A program made the translations under genes and the position numbers. From Congeria kusceri (Eukaryota > Mollusca > Bivalvia > Myida > Dreissenidae): a DNA stretch of 64,000 nt. Location: contig CM051033.1 of assembly GCA_027627225.1 (NCBI GenBank), positions 45,388,816 to 45,452,815 on the forward strand. The letters run 5' to 3'. Of the stretch, positions 29,801-42,550 are shown in pieces. The stretch's first letter is position 1. Each line of letters starts with the position of its first letter. The notes under the pieces are model-generated. The model did not search any database. It saw only the letters and a list, made by a program, of their open reading frames with translations, and was not told where the DNA came from.

Positions 29801-32231
29801 TTAACTATACCTGTACAAAGAAACTACCGGGTACTATGTGTTCACAAAAATGTGTGAGTTTGAACCTATTTATCAGAGGTTAATGGTTCAACTAAATAAG
29901 TAGTGTCCACAAACATCAGGATCAAAGTTCACAGAGGATCAACCGCATTTAATACATGATTCTGGACTAATTTGCGTACACTTTAAAGAAAGATCTATCG
30001 TCAGAAAAGGTACACGGGGCAGGATCCCGGGCCAGTTCCGAGTTTAAATTTTGTTCTAATTATTTGGTAAATACAGTTTTGTTTAGCAATGTTATACCTT
30101 AAACTAAGGTTTTTAACCATTGTCAAAAAGGTGCAGGGCGCAGCACCCTGCTATCTTGCTCTATCTTTTGGATTAAAATATTACCCCTATTTTTAAACAT
30201 TAAAAGGTGGCGTAAAGATTCTGCACATAAGGTGCTGCTGTTAACTAAAACTGTGATTCCTTTTAAAGATAATAAAACCAATGTACGCACACAATTTTCT
30301 ACGATATCAACACATTTCACACTGCTATCTTCCGTTTCTTCTGGACATTATTAATTTATATTAATGCATTGATTTAAGGCAATCAATTAACACACACATC
30401 TACTGATTATGCTATTATCATAATAAATTTGATACATACACAAACACCGAAAGTAATTCATCATCGAAAAAGTGCATTGTTCAGTTTAATTTGACAGGTT
30501 AAAAAAGGTTACAATTTCACTAATTGGTTTGTATAAAATTGATAGTTTATGATCGGAAAAATGGTTAACGCCCTTTGATGCAAACTGCAGTTAGCTGAAT
30601 CAGCATATAAACAAATGGTATGTTTTCTTGAAGGAATATAATTAGTATATTCAGTTTTTACTAAGTATCTTTATGAATATGGTCGTTATGACGATCGATG
30701 ACGTCTTAATATAACAGTCATCGACAGCTAGAGAACATGTGAAGAAGTAATGAGATTAGAATGATCGACGTTACGTGAAATAAAATATCTAAGGAAAGGA
30801 CATTAATTAGGTGTTATATTTTGAACGCATTGAAGTGAAACAAACTGGTCGACCTAACATCACTCACCCACCAACACACTTTACATGCAATTAAAAGTAG
30901 TTTTAAACTCTAGCATTACATAATGATGCAATCGCTAATGTTCATGCGCCAATGAGCCTAGCCTAATTTCTATTGAGTTTTTCAAGCTAATATCAAAGGT
31001 TAAACGCGTTTGATAAAAGGAATAATCGTTATATAAAACGGTCTTCATTTTCTGTAAGTTTCATGTAACCATCACCATTTTGACTCAATTACCGGTATAT
31101 ACTTTATTATCCTCTGGTTGCTTACTGTCCTAACAGCGGAAAGTAAGAGGGATCTTCAGGGCTTGATTTTAATGAGGTGGAGTTTCTTCAGAATTATGAA
31201 AAATTTATTTCAGGAAACAATTATCGAAGCATGTGCTGTAGAGTTGATAAAACAGGTTTTAGGCAAGGATAGTGGAACAAACAACTTATCTCTCCTTGCG
31301 ACAGACTATCCGGTCAAGCGAAACTTAATTCATATAAAATTCGATAACTACGCACCCGTACTGACGCTGGTATAGTTAACAAGTGAACATATATGGTGCT
31401 TTGCCAATTACAATCTGAACTTGTCTCCATCTCTCATACTCCGTAAACACACGCTAATTAATTTTCAGTTCATATCTACAGCGTTAATCCTGTATGCGTA
31501 TAATATTATTTTATTTTAAGATGCTATGTCAATGCTAAGACTGTAGGCAAAAGTCACGCATGCGTCATGTTCACATAAAAATATATCCCAAGGTCCTACT
31601 ACATGTTCGGAAATCTAACAAGGCCCTAGTATGGTCAAAGAACACAAGAAATGTATCTTGCCATCGTTCTTGCCCAGCACGTGCCCGTGGTTTTTACCTA
31701 ACGTCATACGGCACACGAGACGTAACACTTGTCTGGTCTGTCACCAAATATTAGTGCAAGACCATGAACCATGATGCTTTTATCTGTAGAAAGCAGTCTA
31801 TAACTTTCTAAAACACAGGACTACATTTTGATTTTTCATAAGATATAATATCTATTTTGTCGACATTAATTATACATGTATTATTCAATATATCCTTATA
31901 TCGAGTCTTACTTGTTTTGGTCACTGCTTCGTGTGCTTTTATTTGTAGTACAGAAGAAGTATATTGTAAAGCATTAAAATATTATTGTTTTTTCAAATAA
32001 GTTTTTCATCCATCCATGCGCATTGATGGTTTATGTAGTAGTTATTGTGTTTATGTAATCGCCATTGTTTTTATAACAATTTTATTTTAATCAATTCATT
32101 TAGATAAAATGAATTGCATTAACATGTCACATGTGCATAATAATACATAATGCTAATTTTACTATAAAAAACAATAACAATACTGCGCAACTCGACTTTT
32201 GCTTGCAAAAATAATAGCGAAAACTTCTTAC
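29801..32231. other. copy B counterpart of the GPCR 5' intron
   Basis: Aligns with 18400-20130 of copy A with many small indels. A plus-strand frame at 31118-31375 is broken in copy A and is not considered a gene. 31700-32190 is AT-rich and has no counterpart in A. Confidence 0.55.
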
Positions 32232-32400
32232 CTGTGAAAACAAGCCCACAAAATGTACAATCAACAACGTATGTACAGCGGCTTACAACCACACGCAGGA
32301 GATTGAACTATGAATACACTAGACACTGGATTGATTTCTGTTGCAGGAACACGCTGTATAGCTGTCAATCAACATTGTAAAGAACATGTACGCGCAATTT
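32232..32400 (-). pseudogene. copy B counterpart of the GPCR 5' UTR exon
   Basis: Matches 20677-20830 with donor gtaag retained at 32231-32227. It presumably belonged to the promoter end of the dead receptor. Whether it is still transcribed cannot be told. Confidence 0.45.
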
Positions 32401-32589
32401 GCAGTTGCAATAGACAAGTTTCACATTCCAATTTTTAGCGATTATCACAACACAATAATTTATCAGCGAATCGAAAACGAGGCTCGCGATGTATTGATAG
32501 TGGTTAATACTGGTTGCATATCGGTCATTTACAGTTTATTACTTTTAAAATGTGATAAATATTCACTTTGTTTACTTCTTAATAATTTT

Positions 32590-34663
32590 GGAAAAAGTCA
32601 ACAACAACACGTGAAATCAGTCAATTCAATTTATCTTTCAACGTTTCGGCTTACGCCTTCATCAGGATAAAATGACAATTAAACAACGGACGTGACGTCA
32701 TGCAATAACGTTACGTTATTTGGCGGAAAAACGTATAGAAATAAGTATACATGTTTAAATTAATAAAGAATTTACAACATACAAGACAGTTTAGTACTAT
32801 GCGGATATAAAATACAGATATTTCCTATAGCAATATAATATTAAAAAAAATCAAAAATAGGAAAAAACGCAATAGTACTAAAAATATTATTTAATTTTAC
32901 ATGCACTTTAAGCCGTAAAGGTTACGCATGCGCAAATAAATTCCTTCTTTGTTACATATAAAATATTCAAAATTTGATCTCGCTTTTCACCATGACCAAG
33001 CTACTTTCCAATATATCACCATACATTGTTGGAAAGATGAGGACATAACCTTTCGAAAAATAGCATGTCAAAAAATTCTATGTGTTGTAACTCAAAATAT
33101 TTACCTTAGAAAAAACACACCGGTTTTGACGGGCATGGAGGCTGCCATTTTGCGTATGGATACATGGGCCAAAAGTTATGAAGCTGGGAACCACTAGACA
33201 AAAAGTAGTGCACAAAACAGCCGTTTTTCTTATTGCTTACATATATACCTTTAAAATGATACCAAAACATATCATTTAAACTGTATTTTACAAATTATAT
33301 GCATCCTGCACTCAACCAAATGTGTTTATTATCTAACTAACTATTATGTAACCCTGAGGATGTGACTTCCGTTTTGGGGTAATTAGACCTAAACAGTATT
33401 TTGGAATTAAGGCCATCTGGAGCTTGTGTTTTTAACTTATGTATCCAGAATGTTTCCTTGCATTAGCGATTAACATTACTATTTACAACATCAATAGGCA
33501 TAAATAAAAAATCAGCCATACTATGGTTGCCTTCATTAAAGTGACTAGCAACAAGAGTAGAGAATGCAGGATCAGTAAAATTGGATATATCAAATTTATG
33601 ACTATTCATACGTCTTGAAACGGGTTGCATAGTTTGTCCAACATATTGAATATTACACCTTTTACATGATATTAAATAGATAACATTTTTAGACTGGCAG
33701 TTTGTATTGTGCCGTAATGTAAATATTTCTCCTGTTACGTTACTGGTGAATGTCGACCCAGTACATATACGTATACAATGTGAACAACGTTTTATGTTAC
33801 AGCTATTAGTGGAATAAGCGTTATCAGTGTTTATTTTAAAATCTGAACTAACTAAATAGTCATGCAAATTTTTTGGACGTCTGTATGCCACGATTGGTTT
33901 AAATTTGTCATGTACATATTTAACACCTTCAGTCTTTGATATGTTAAGGAGGTCCCAATATCGGTGGATAGTACCGCCTATATTGGGCAATGACGGATTA
34001 TATTCCACCGTAAAAGGCAATATACTTTTTTTCTCCGTAACAGAGGGCTTCAGAGCTTCATTCTGTGACGACTGTGATACTTTATTAAAGGCAACGTCTA
34101 TCACGGATTCCGGGAAGTTTCTCTCTAAGAAGAAGTCACGTAGTTGGTCAAGAGAGGAGTTGAACTTCTCATCATTAGATATTATTCTCCTATAGCGCTT
34201 GGCCTGGCTATATGGTATTCCGTCTTTGCATTGTTTTGGATGGCACAATGTGTAGTCCAGATACTGATGATTGTTGGTATTTTTCACAAAAATATCAGTT
34301 TCAATTCTAAGCGATTTATTTTTTGAAACTTGAGCATCCAAGAATGAAACGGTGTTCTTTGATATGGTATGTGTAAATTTGATATTTGGGTGAAAACTGT
34401 TCAACTCGTTGATAAACGATTCTAATTCTTCTGAGGAATGGTCCCAAATCATGAAAATGTCATCAAGGAACCGAAGCCATAGGGATGGTTGTACGTGTCT
34501 TGAATTGATGAAGTCCTGCTCAAGCTTCCCCATAAATAACGATGCATACGTTGGAGCTATTGCGCTTCCCATCGCTGTACCCATCTTTTGTAAGTAGTAA
34601 TCGTCCCCAAACTTGAAGTAGTTATTTTCAAGTACAACTTGTATCAGACGGGCGATTTCATCA
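32590..34663 (-). mobile_element. Penelope-like retroelement, 5'-truncated
   Basis: It holds the C-terminal half of the reverse transcriptase and a GIY-YIG endonuclease, the pair that defines endonuclease-bearing Penelope-like elements. Beyond 34663 the frame stops making sense, leaving only about 50 bp before the BEL target duplication, so the N-terminal RT part is missing. The 3' region ends near 32590-32660 with the complement of 'cctgatgaaggcgtaagccg', a string typical of such element termini. Confidence 0.82.
33337..34663 (-). pseudogene. Penelope-like RT / GIY-YIG endonuclease coding remnant
   Basis: Frame open from 34663 to a stop at 33463-33465, then in the same frame to 33337. RT palm motifs are GTAMGSAIAPTYASLFMG and the catalytic FLDDIF. 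After a Cys-rich linker (CNIKRCSHC, then NTNC) comes the endonuclease: VIYLISCKRCNIQYVGQT with RRMNSHK. The in-frame TAA at 33463 falls in the endonuclease domain, ahead of WIHKLKTQAPDGLN, a segment conserved at the end of this domain. Missing N-terminus and internal stop make it inactive. Function would be target-primed reverse transcription of its own RNA. Confidence 0.85.
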
Positions 34664-34717
34664 GTTTTTTTTTTACTTCTTAATAAACAGAAATGGCATG
34701 ATTCATAATATAATTAT

Positions 34718-35346
34718 TGTACTGCCGTATGCAGACAGCTAAACCAAACTCTGACTCCAATTTCCAATTTTATTTTCAGAGTGTAATATGGTGATTTGCT
34801 GAAACAACACAAAGATTACAATATATTGCATGTCAAAAAATGAAGTGATCAAAGGGAGACAAACAGTGTAAATACTAATTTAAATACAGAGTTGTCTTTC
34901 TTTCTAGCAGAGAATGACTCAGAACATCAAAAATAGAATGCTTACAGCAAAAAGTTACATGTACGTATAGATAAAACAGTTTTCTAAATGATATCCAATT
35001 TAATTAAGCATACTTGGATAATTAATATAAATAGGAATTTCTAGTTTTCCATAAAAGGCAAAAATTCCCAATGAACACGCCAAAATTGTTTAGAGCTACA
35101 TTTCGATAAATGAGTACAGTTATGCATTAAACCTTTATCCAAATGAAAATAAACATATCCTGATTTAGTAACAACAAGAAGAAATCAACAAAAATGTCGT
35201 TCTTACATCGTTATTTCGCCCAACTTGAGTCCAGATTTGAATTTCCTTGTGAAAAGGAGCGAAAACCATGAGCCAATAAATGAGCCGAAAGAAAAATGAA
35301 CGGCAAATGAACGAAAAGAAACAGGTTAGGTGTCGGGGGCAACACA
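34718..35346 (-). repeat. BEL/Pao 3' LTR
   Basis: Minus-strand LTR starts TGTGTTGCCCCCGACACC and ends GCATACGGCAGTACA, with TG...CA ends. A purine-rich stretch (gacggggag, about 35348-35358) lies just inside it and is the likely polypurine tract. Confidence 0.92.
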
Positions 35347-35672
35347 CTCCCCGTCTGAAATAACCATTTCACTACCAATCTTACTACGTGCAATAAACGT
35401 ATTGGAATTAAAGGTATTACATCAAATACTCCAAAAATACTTCCAAAGGACTAGATGTGTTATTATGACTAGAAAATATGTTGAACATTGCTAATTATAA
35501 TAAGAGAATAACTCAACATAACATAACGTGGACAGAAAGTCCAAGAATAAGAAATACCAAAAAGGCCTTACAATAATCATATCATAAATGTGCATGCCAA
35601 GACTTAAAAATGCAACAGCGTCTTCTAAATGTGTCATTTCACAATATGCACTATTAACACTTGAGTCACTAA

Positions 35673-36440
35673 TTAGTCGTTCTGAATCAAGGAAACAATT
35701 TCCTTCACTAATCTTGTATAGATCTTCCTGTCTCTACCAAGGTAGACATCGACAACACGCACTCGTCCATCCTCTCCGTTGTGGGTGTTCTTTACTATTC
35801 CGACAGGCCATTCGTTACGGTGCACAGTTTTGTCACGCAACAACACAATGTCGCCGGTCTTCAGGTTCCTTTGGTCGTCCTGCCATTTTTGTCTCCTCTG
35901 AAGGTTCGGTAAGTAGTCCCTTTTCCAGCGTAGCCAGAACGAGTTAGCAAGGTGTTGCACACGCTTCCACTGAGCTCTGAAGAGGTCATTTTGACTAAAG
36001 TCTTCCAGGTTGAAAGACTTCACAGAATGGTCAGATTTCATAGTCAGCAGAGTGGCTGGTGTCAGCGGCAGTGGTAGGTCAGGATCAGTTGAGACTTGTG
36101 TCAATGGTCTTGCATTTATGATGCACATTACTTCCGCCATTAATGTTTGCAAGACTTCATGAGTGAGATGCTTGACATCAAATAACATTGAGTCCAAGAT
36201 TCGTCGGGCTATACCTATCATCCTCTCCCATGCTCCACCCATATGAGAGGAATGAGGTGGGTTGAATATCCAGTTGATTCCAGAGTTTTTGAAGTAGTCC
36301 TTGATAGGGCGGTCTTCGACGTTGATAACGTTGGCCTTGAGGTCTGAAGTAGAGCCCACAAAATCAGTGCCTCGGTCGGAGCGGATCACTTTCACTTCTC
36401 CTCTTATAGCACAAAAGCGCCTAAGGGCATTAATGAAGCT
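35673..36440 (-). pseudogene. BEL/Pao integrase core end and DUF5641-like C-terminus
   Basis: Continues the same frame after the TGA. It holds the second and third DDE residues in VIRSDRGTDFVG and SHMGGAWERMIG, then a C-terminal domain with FWLRWKRDYLPNLQRR and NLKTGDIVLLRD, typical of BEL/Pao. Stop at 35673. Apart from the separating stop codon the sequence looks intact. Confidence 0.9.
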
Positions 36441-37877
36441 TCAAGATGAAATTTCTTCCATTAGCTCAATATGAACTGCACGTACAACTAGACATGTGAT
36501 GATGAGGGCCCAGCGCTTAGAATTCGCTTGACCTCCACGTGTCCTTCTAGTGGAAACTTGCCATGGTCCAAATACGTCAATTCCGATATAGGTGAATGGG
36601 GGTGCCGGGTCAAGACGATCTTCAGGAAGATCTGCCATTCTTGGGTTGACAGGTTGACTGCGAAGTCTTCTACACTTGACACAGTTATGAATGTAGGAAG
36701 AAACCTGTCTCTTGGAGCCGAGGAGCCAGTATCCAGCGCTGCGAATAGCGCCTTCTGTAAGGTGTCGACCTTGGTGTTGGGTTCTTTCATGATAATGTTC
36801 CACTAGAAGTTTGCTCAGATGGTGCTTTGGAACAATAATAGGGTTCGCAAAGTCCCTTGTCACATTTGCATTTTTCAAGCGTCCACCAACTCGAACAATT
36901 CCATCACCATCAAGATATGGAGCCAGACTTCTGATAGGACTGTTCCTTGGCAATACTGTATTTCCCTTTAAAGATTGGATTTCCTCAGGAAATTTTTCTT
37001 GTTGTAGTGCCTTGATTACAAGGTGTCTTGCCTGTTCTTGATCATTAACTTGGTCGTTTTTCAGACCTTGACGCGATTTGAGGCTGTTTACTAGGTATGC
37101 AACACCTCTTACCACAGCGTTCCACGATGAGAATCGTTCAAAACGTTCACATCTTAGTGATTTCCCTTCACACGTTTCTGTTTTTAACACTCTTACTTCA
37201 CAGTCTGTTTCTGGGTGTACTAAGGGGAAGACAATCTGGTTATCAATGAAGTTTTCCATGTTTGTAATGTTTGGACCCTTGATCCATTTACTAGTTGTTA
37301 AGTTCTCAGCACTAACTCCCCTTGTTGCGTCATCAGCAGGGTTGTTTTTGGTGGGAACATAGTTCCATTGATCTGGGCTTGTTGAAGATCTTATGCGGTC
37401 TATGCGGTTGGAGACATATACATAAAATCTCTTTTTTTCATTGTGTATGTAACCAAGTACTACCTTGCTGTCAGTAAAAAACTTCACATTCTTGAACTTG
37501 AAATCTAGTTCTTCTTGACATGTCTCTAACAATTCTACAGCCAGCACAGCTGCACATAATTCCAGACGTGGGATGGTATGACCATGTTTTGGAGCGACCT
37601 TTGCTTTCCCATGTACGAAACCCACATGCTGCCTTCCAACCTTGTCCTCTGTAACCAGATAAGCCACAGCTGCGATTGCCTTTTCGGAGGCATCGCAATA
37701 TATGAATAGATCCCTGTTTCGCACGTCACTGGATGCTACATCACAATACATCCTTGGTAGTTGTATGTCCTTAAGCCAGTCTAGTGAGCTCTTCCATGCT
37801 TGCCATCTTTCCTTGAAGTCTGGTCGCAATGGTTCATCCCAATCCATGTTTTCAATGGAGCTTTCACGCAGCAACAA
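36441..37877 (-). pseudogene. BEL/Pao RNase H and integrase N-terminal part
   Basis: 478 codons after the frameshift. RNase H begins at RDLFIYCDASEKAIAAVAY and includes FFTDSKVVLGY. The integrase zinc-binding segment is HYHERTQHQG then CVKCRRLRS. The integrase core starts at YIGIDVFGP, with the first catalytic Asp. It ends at a TGA (36441-36443), and the same frame continues directly into the rest of integrase. The ATG given is simply the first in frame; the protein would be part of the gag-pol product. Confidence 0.9.
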
Positions 37878-37891
37878 CTTCCCATCAACAG

Positions 37892-40800
37892 TTACTGGGC
37901 TGCAATTCCAAGGGGATCATATAAACTGTTGATTGTTGACAGCACACTTCGTCTGGTGAAGTTGTCTTCTCCAAACGAAACGTTGAATGTGAATGTGTCA
38001 AGTTGAACATTCCAGCAAACACCGAGACTTCTCTGCAACGGGAAGTCGTCGTCTAAGTCCAAATCTTTCAGGTCTTTGGCAAGGTCATCTTTGTTGAAAG
38101 CGCTCAACACTTCATGCGAGTTTGAGCAGATTTTATGTAAGTGCAGGTTCCCGAAGTCGTGCAAGGCGGTTTGCGCTCTTTTTAGTAGGTCAATGGCTTC
38201 TTCTGCACTGGCGTGCGACGAAAGGCCATCGTCCACATAGAAGTTGGGTTTCACAAAATCTTCAACGTCAGCTCCCAGAGTAGGTGCTGCAGCTTCTGCT
38301 GTCTTCCTAAGTCCGTATGTAGCCACTGATGGTGAAGGACTATTCCCAAAAACGTGGACTTTCATTCGGTAATCAACAAGGTTGTTTTTCAGATCATTGT
38401 TTTCAGGCCACACAAACCTTAGAAAGTCTCTGTGATCAGGTCTGACTGAGAAACTGTAAAACATTTGTCGAATGTCAGCAATGACAGCCACTTTGTCCTT
38501 CCTAAAGCGTAGCAGCACACCAAGCAAGCTATTATTTAGGTTTGGCCCAGTCATAAGAATGTCATTTAAAGAAAGGCCTTGAAACCGTGCAGACGAGTCG
38601 AATACGATTCGAATGCGATCTTTCTTCTTTGGGTGGTAAACTCCAAATAGTGGCAGATACCACGATTCATTCAAAGATGCAACAGATGTAACCCGTTCTG
38701 CGTGCCCGTTGTCCAGCAGTTCTTGCATGAAATTGAGAGTATGCTCCTTTTTCACAGGGTCCTTATGAAGTGAGGAAATGAAGTTGCTGGTTCTTCCTGT
38801 AGCATACTGTTTGTTATTCAACAGGTTTGGTCTAGGACTCTTGAAAGGCAGTGGTGCCTCCCAGTTTCCTTCATTGTTCCTCTTCATTTCTTGAGACATG
38901 AGTGTATTAAATTTTTTATCTTCTACAGAAAGACCAAGTTTGTTGTCGAATTCAGTGGTTAGAAAAAGATCAATGTTCAACGAATTGGGGCATGATTCCA
39001 TTAAAGATGTCCGTCCGTTGGTCAGCAGGTGAGTTTTCAGCACATTTATTGACTTAGGTGTGTGCGCGCGATCTATACACGATTCTCCCACAATCACCCA
39101 GCCTAATCGCAGTTGTTGGGCAAATGGTTGCCCTTCGGGTCCTAACTTCTGTTCAAGCACATGATGAGCTGACAGGACGTCTCTTCCAAGAAGAATCCAA
39201 ATACCGGCGTTTGAGTTGAAAGGGGGGATGGAGTTCACTAGACAGTTCAGATGCTGGAAACTTCTAGCAACACTTGGTGTAGGAATTTCAGTTTTGTCTC
39301 CCGGAATAAATTCACATTCTGTTAAAATCGGAAGATTTATGCTTTCGCTTCCGTCCAAAGATTCAACAACAAATCCCGAACCTCTCCGACCAGAAAGTTT
39401 CACAGTACCACCACAACTTCTTAGATTATACTGGGAAGACGGTGCCATTATGCCAAATTTGTCAAATAGTTCAGGTTTTGCAAGTGAGTAGTTGCTCTGG
39501 TCGTCGATGATCGCGTAACATTGTACAGGTGGCACGTTACTTTCATTATTTCTAACGTTCACCAACACTATCTTCGAACACGACTTCCCGTCAAACTCTC
39601 CACAAACTTCGGTACACCTAGATACGATGCTTGTTTCTTGACTGGTTTTGTTTTGTGCTAGAGATTCGTGATATTTCTCCCCGCCATGGCGTTCCCTGTC
39701 TGCTTGGAACAAGTGCATTGCAGTAGCATGTGTAGAGCTGCGACATTCATTACACTGAACGGTCTGAATACAGTCCTTTTGCAAGTGTTTACCTATGCAG
39801 CACTTAAAGCAGATCCCTTGTTGCTTCAGCAGCTGCCTACGTTCCGTGAACGTTTTTTGCTTGAAGGCGCGGCATTCACCCAGGGAATGTTTTCCATTAT
39901 GCAGGAAACATGGCAATGATGTATTGTCATTCACCGATACGCTTTCAGTTTTATTCACTAGCAATTGACGAGGGCCTTTCACTTGTGGTTCAACCTTCGT
40001 GTTCACAGGTTCAAAGTCAAAGCTGGGGTCATTGAAAATGGCCGCCATTTCCTGAACAAACTCACAGAAAAACGTGAATGGTGGGAAAGTCACATTGTTA
40101 GAGCGCTTGTATGTTACAGCTCTATCTCGCCATTTATTCTGAATTGATGGTGGGAGTTTGTTGACGATGGGGTTAACACTAGAAGGTGAGTCATAATGGG
40201 CTAAGAGGTTTTCGAATTCTTTCTTCTCCTTCACAGCTCTAATTTCTGACAGAACGTCCGATAGGTCGTACATTTTCTCTCTGTCCTTCATTGATAATCG
40301 CGTCACATTGTCGAGTTTTGCACGGAGTGCTTGCTCGATCCTTTCTGGTGATCCATAGAGCGCGTCTAGTCTATCCCAAGCACGAGTCAAACCTACTGCA
40401 GGGTTACCAGTATTTGCCGTTTTGATGCTCAGAATGTATCGCGACCCGGGTCCGGCCCAACGAATCATCAAATCTACTTCTTCAGATGGGGCTGCTTGTG
40501 TTTCATTCATTATGCCTTTGAAAGTGTCCTTCCAAGCCAAATAGTGTTCAAATTTCCCGTTGAATGAGTATAATCTGTCCTTGAAAATGTCCTTTTTATA
40601 CAGATATTGCGCTATCTGAGCGTCATTAGACGGTACACTAAACTGGTGCATGTGCGTTTGTAGACTGTCAACGTATTTCTGCGTTTCTTCCACCGGATTT
40701 GCATTTGGAAGATCATGCAAATCATGAATCTCACTTTTAACCGATGACCTTTCCAAAAATTCAACTTCAGCTTCTAAGGCTGCCAATTCTTTCCGCTGTC

Positions 40801-41146
40801 GAAGGACGTCCAGTTCAATCTCCAGATTCACTTGTTTCTTTCTTAAATTTGCCTCCTGTTCAGCAAATTTAAGGCGCATCCTAGCTGCTTCAGCGGCGGC
40901 ACGTTTCTTCACCGAGCTATGACTCGTTCTAGACGAAGCGACGCTTGCGCGTTCTGCAGAGGCCATCGCTTGCACTTGGTTAGGTGATGTGTGTAACGGT
41001 GGTGCTTGTTGTTCCATCTGTACCTGATTTAGATCTGAATGTTGCCGGTTAAGTGAAGGAACCCTGTCTAGCGAAGGGGGTTGGTCCATATTTGGGCCCG
41101 ATGGGGTCGACACTCTTTCGCTGTCTGATTCTGGCGGATTGTCCAT
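37892..41146 (-). pseudogene. BEL/Pao gag-protease-reverse transcriptase frame
   Basis: 1084 codons. N-terminal 1-60 is Pro/Ser/Gln-rich; 80-150 is a charged coiled coil; the gag core follows. A CCHC knuckle CFKCCIGKHLQKDC is at about 442-456, with a second Cys/His cluster to 475. The aspartic protease has DDQSN near 546-551 in place of DTG. RT spans about 800-1084, with YHPKKKDRIRIVFDSSA and the catalytic FYVDDGL near 966-972. The frame ends early at GIAAQ through a 1-base loss, where pol should continue. It encodes particle, protease and polymerase functions of the retrotransposon; defective here. Confidence 0.9.
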
Positions 41147-41173
41147 GATGTGAGGTTTAGGCGATCAAATCAC

Positions 41174-41808
41174 TGTACTGCCGTATGCAGACAGCTAAAC
41201 CAAACTCTGACTCCAATTTCCAATTTTATTTTCAGAGTGTAATATGGTGATTTGCTGAAACAACACAAAGATTACAATATATTGCATGTCAAAAAATGAA
41301 GTGATCAAAGGGAGACAAACAGTGTAAATACTGATTTAAATACAGACAGAGTTGTCTTTCTTTCTAGCAGAGAATGACTCAGAACATCAAAAATAGAATG
41401 CTTACAGCAAAAAGTTGCATGTACGTATAGATAAAACAGTTTTCTAAATGATATCCAATTTAATTAAGCATACTTGGATAATTAATATAAATAGGAATTT
41501 CTAGTTTTCCATAAAAGGCAAAAATTCCCAATGAACACGCCAAAATTGTTTAGAGCTACATTTCGATAAATGAGTACAGTTATGCATTAAACCTTTATCC
41601 AAATGAAAATACACATATCCTGATTTAGTAACAACAAGAAGAAATCAACAAAAATGTCGTTCTTACATCGTTATTTCGCCCAACTTGAGTCCAGATTTGA
41701 ATTTCCTTGTGAAAAAGGAGCGAAAACCATGAGCCAATAAATGAGCCGAAAGAAAAATGAACGGCAAATGAACGAAAAAAAAACAGGTTAGGTGTCGGGG
41801 GCAACACA
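41174..41808 (-). repeat. BEL/Pao 5' LTR
   Basis: Matches the other LTR almost fully. Differences include a 4 bp insertion (near 41346), 'agttgcatg' versus 'agttacatg', and small A-run changes. The primer-binding site should be 'gtgatttgatcgcc', directly inside at about 41173-41160; I could not assign the tRNA. Confidence 0.92.
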
Positions 41809-41813
41809 ATTAT

Positions 41814-42494
41814 GATATATGATAAGAGTGTGTAAGTTTAATTAGTATATCGTCGGTAAAAATGAAAAAAAAAAAAAGCAATTTAGTCTTAGGTATTTTA
41901 TCTGAGACTGACAGACTTCGTATTGTTCAAATCTGGTCTTATCAATTATAAGATCATAATCTCGTATACGAGACGTAAACACATGACCATTATTATGTAA
42001 CCAGAATGTGTATATATTGGTCCTTATTTTAAAATAATATGTGGCACAATTACGTAATCAAAGTGCATACCAATTAGTGAAGTAATACGCGGGTCATTGT
42101 CTCGGCAGCTATGAATGTACTAGATAACAAGTGAAATAACTATCATTTAAAATAAAAATAACTTTATTTAAGACAAAAAATTTAATTTTATTCGCAATTA
42201 TCCTGATAATTTTCTTGAACTCATGATAGTTTATAAATGAAATGTACATGTGTTTGTACACAAAGTTTGAAGACATATAACGATAATTAACAGTTGCTTT
42301 TTAACGTTTAGACATTAAATAATGATGTTTTATTTCTCATTCATATTTTGCTTGTTTTGATTCTCTATCATTAGAGAGTATAAAGAAAACACGTCTTTTA
42401 TCAATTCTGGTTAACTCGGTAGAATTCTTAAGTTGTTTCACTCAAATTAACAAAAAAAGCATACTCCGGGATATCACTTTCTTGATCATACTGC

Positions 42495-42550
<56 letters not shown>

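Larger units (their letters stand above)
22877..32415. repeat. segmental duplication, copy B
   Basis: Direct repeat of copy A. Segments absent from A are at about 26325-28005, 28190-29634 and 31700-32190; segments present only in A include the SINE, the 13.1 kb hAT element, the 14.6-15.3 kb repeat and the 20.2 kb MITE. The right edge lies near 'caatttgcagttgcaata' (about 32412). Confidence 0.85.
34718..41808 (-). mobile_element. BEL/Pao LTR retrotransposon, nearly complete, 7.1 kb
   Basis: Two LTRs (629 and 635 bp) flank gag-pol on the minus strand, with a perfect 5 bp target duplication ATTAT at 34713-34717 and 41809-41813. Domain order gag, protease, RT, RNase H, integrase, DUF5641-like tail is that of BEL/Pao. 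The LTRs differ by only about four substitutions and a few short indels, so insertion is recent. Two lesions are in pol: a frameshift near 37895 and a TGA at 36441. It lies about 50 bp from the truncated end of the Penelope-like element. Confidence 0.93.

Noticed and set aside
31118..31375. 85-codon frame in copy B (AVELIKQVLGKDSG)
   Set aside because: The aligned region of copy A (about 19600-19870) has shifts and stops in this frame, so it is not under coding constraint.
36528..40147. Plus-strand frames opposite the BEL pol gene
   Set aside because: Antisense shadows of a confirmed minus-strand reading frame.
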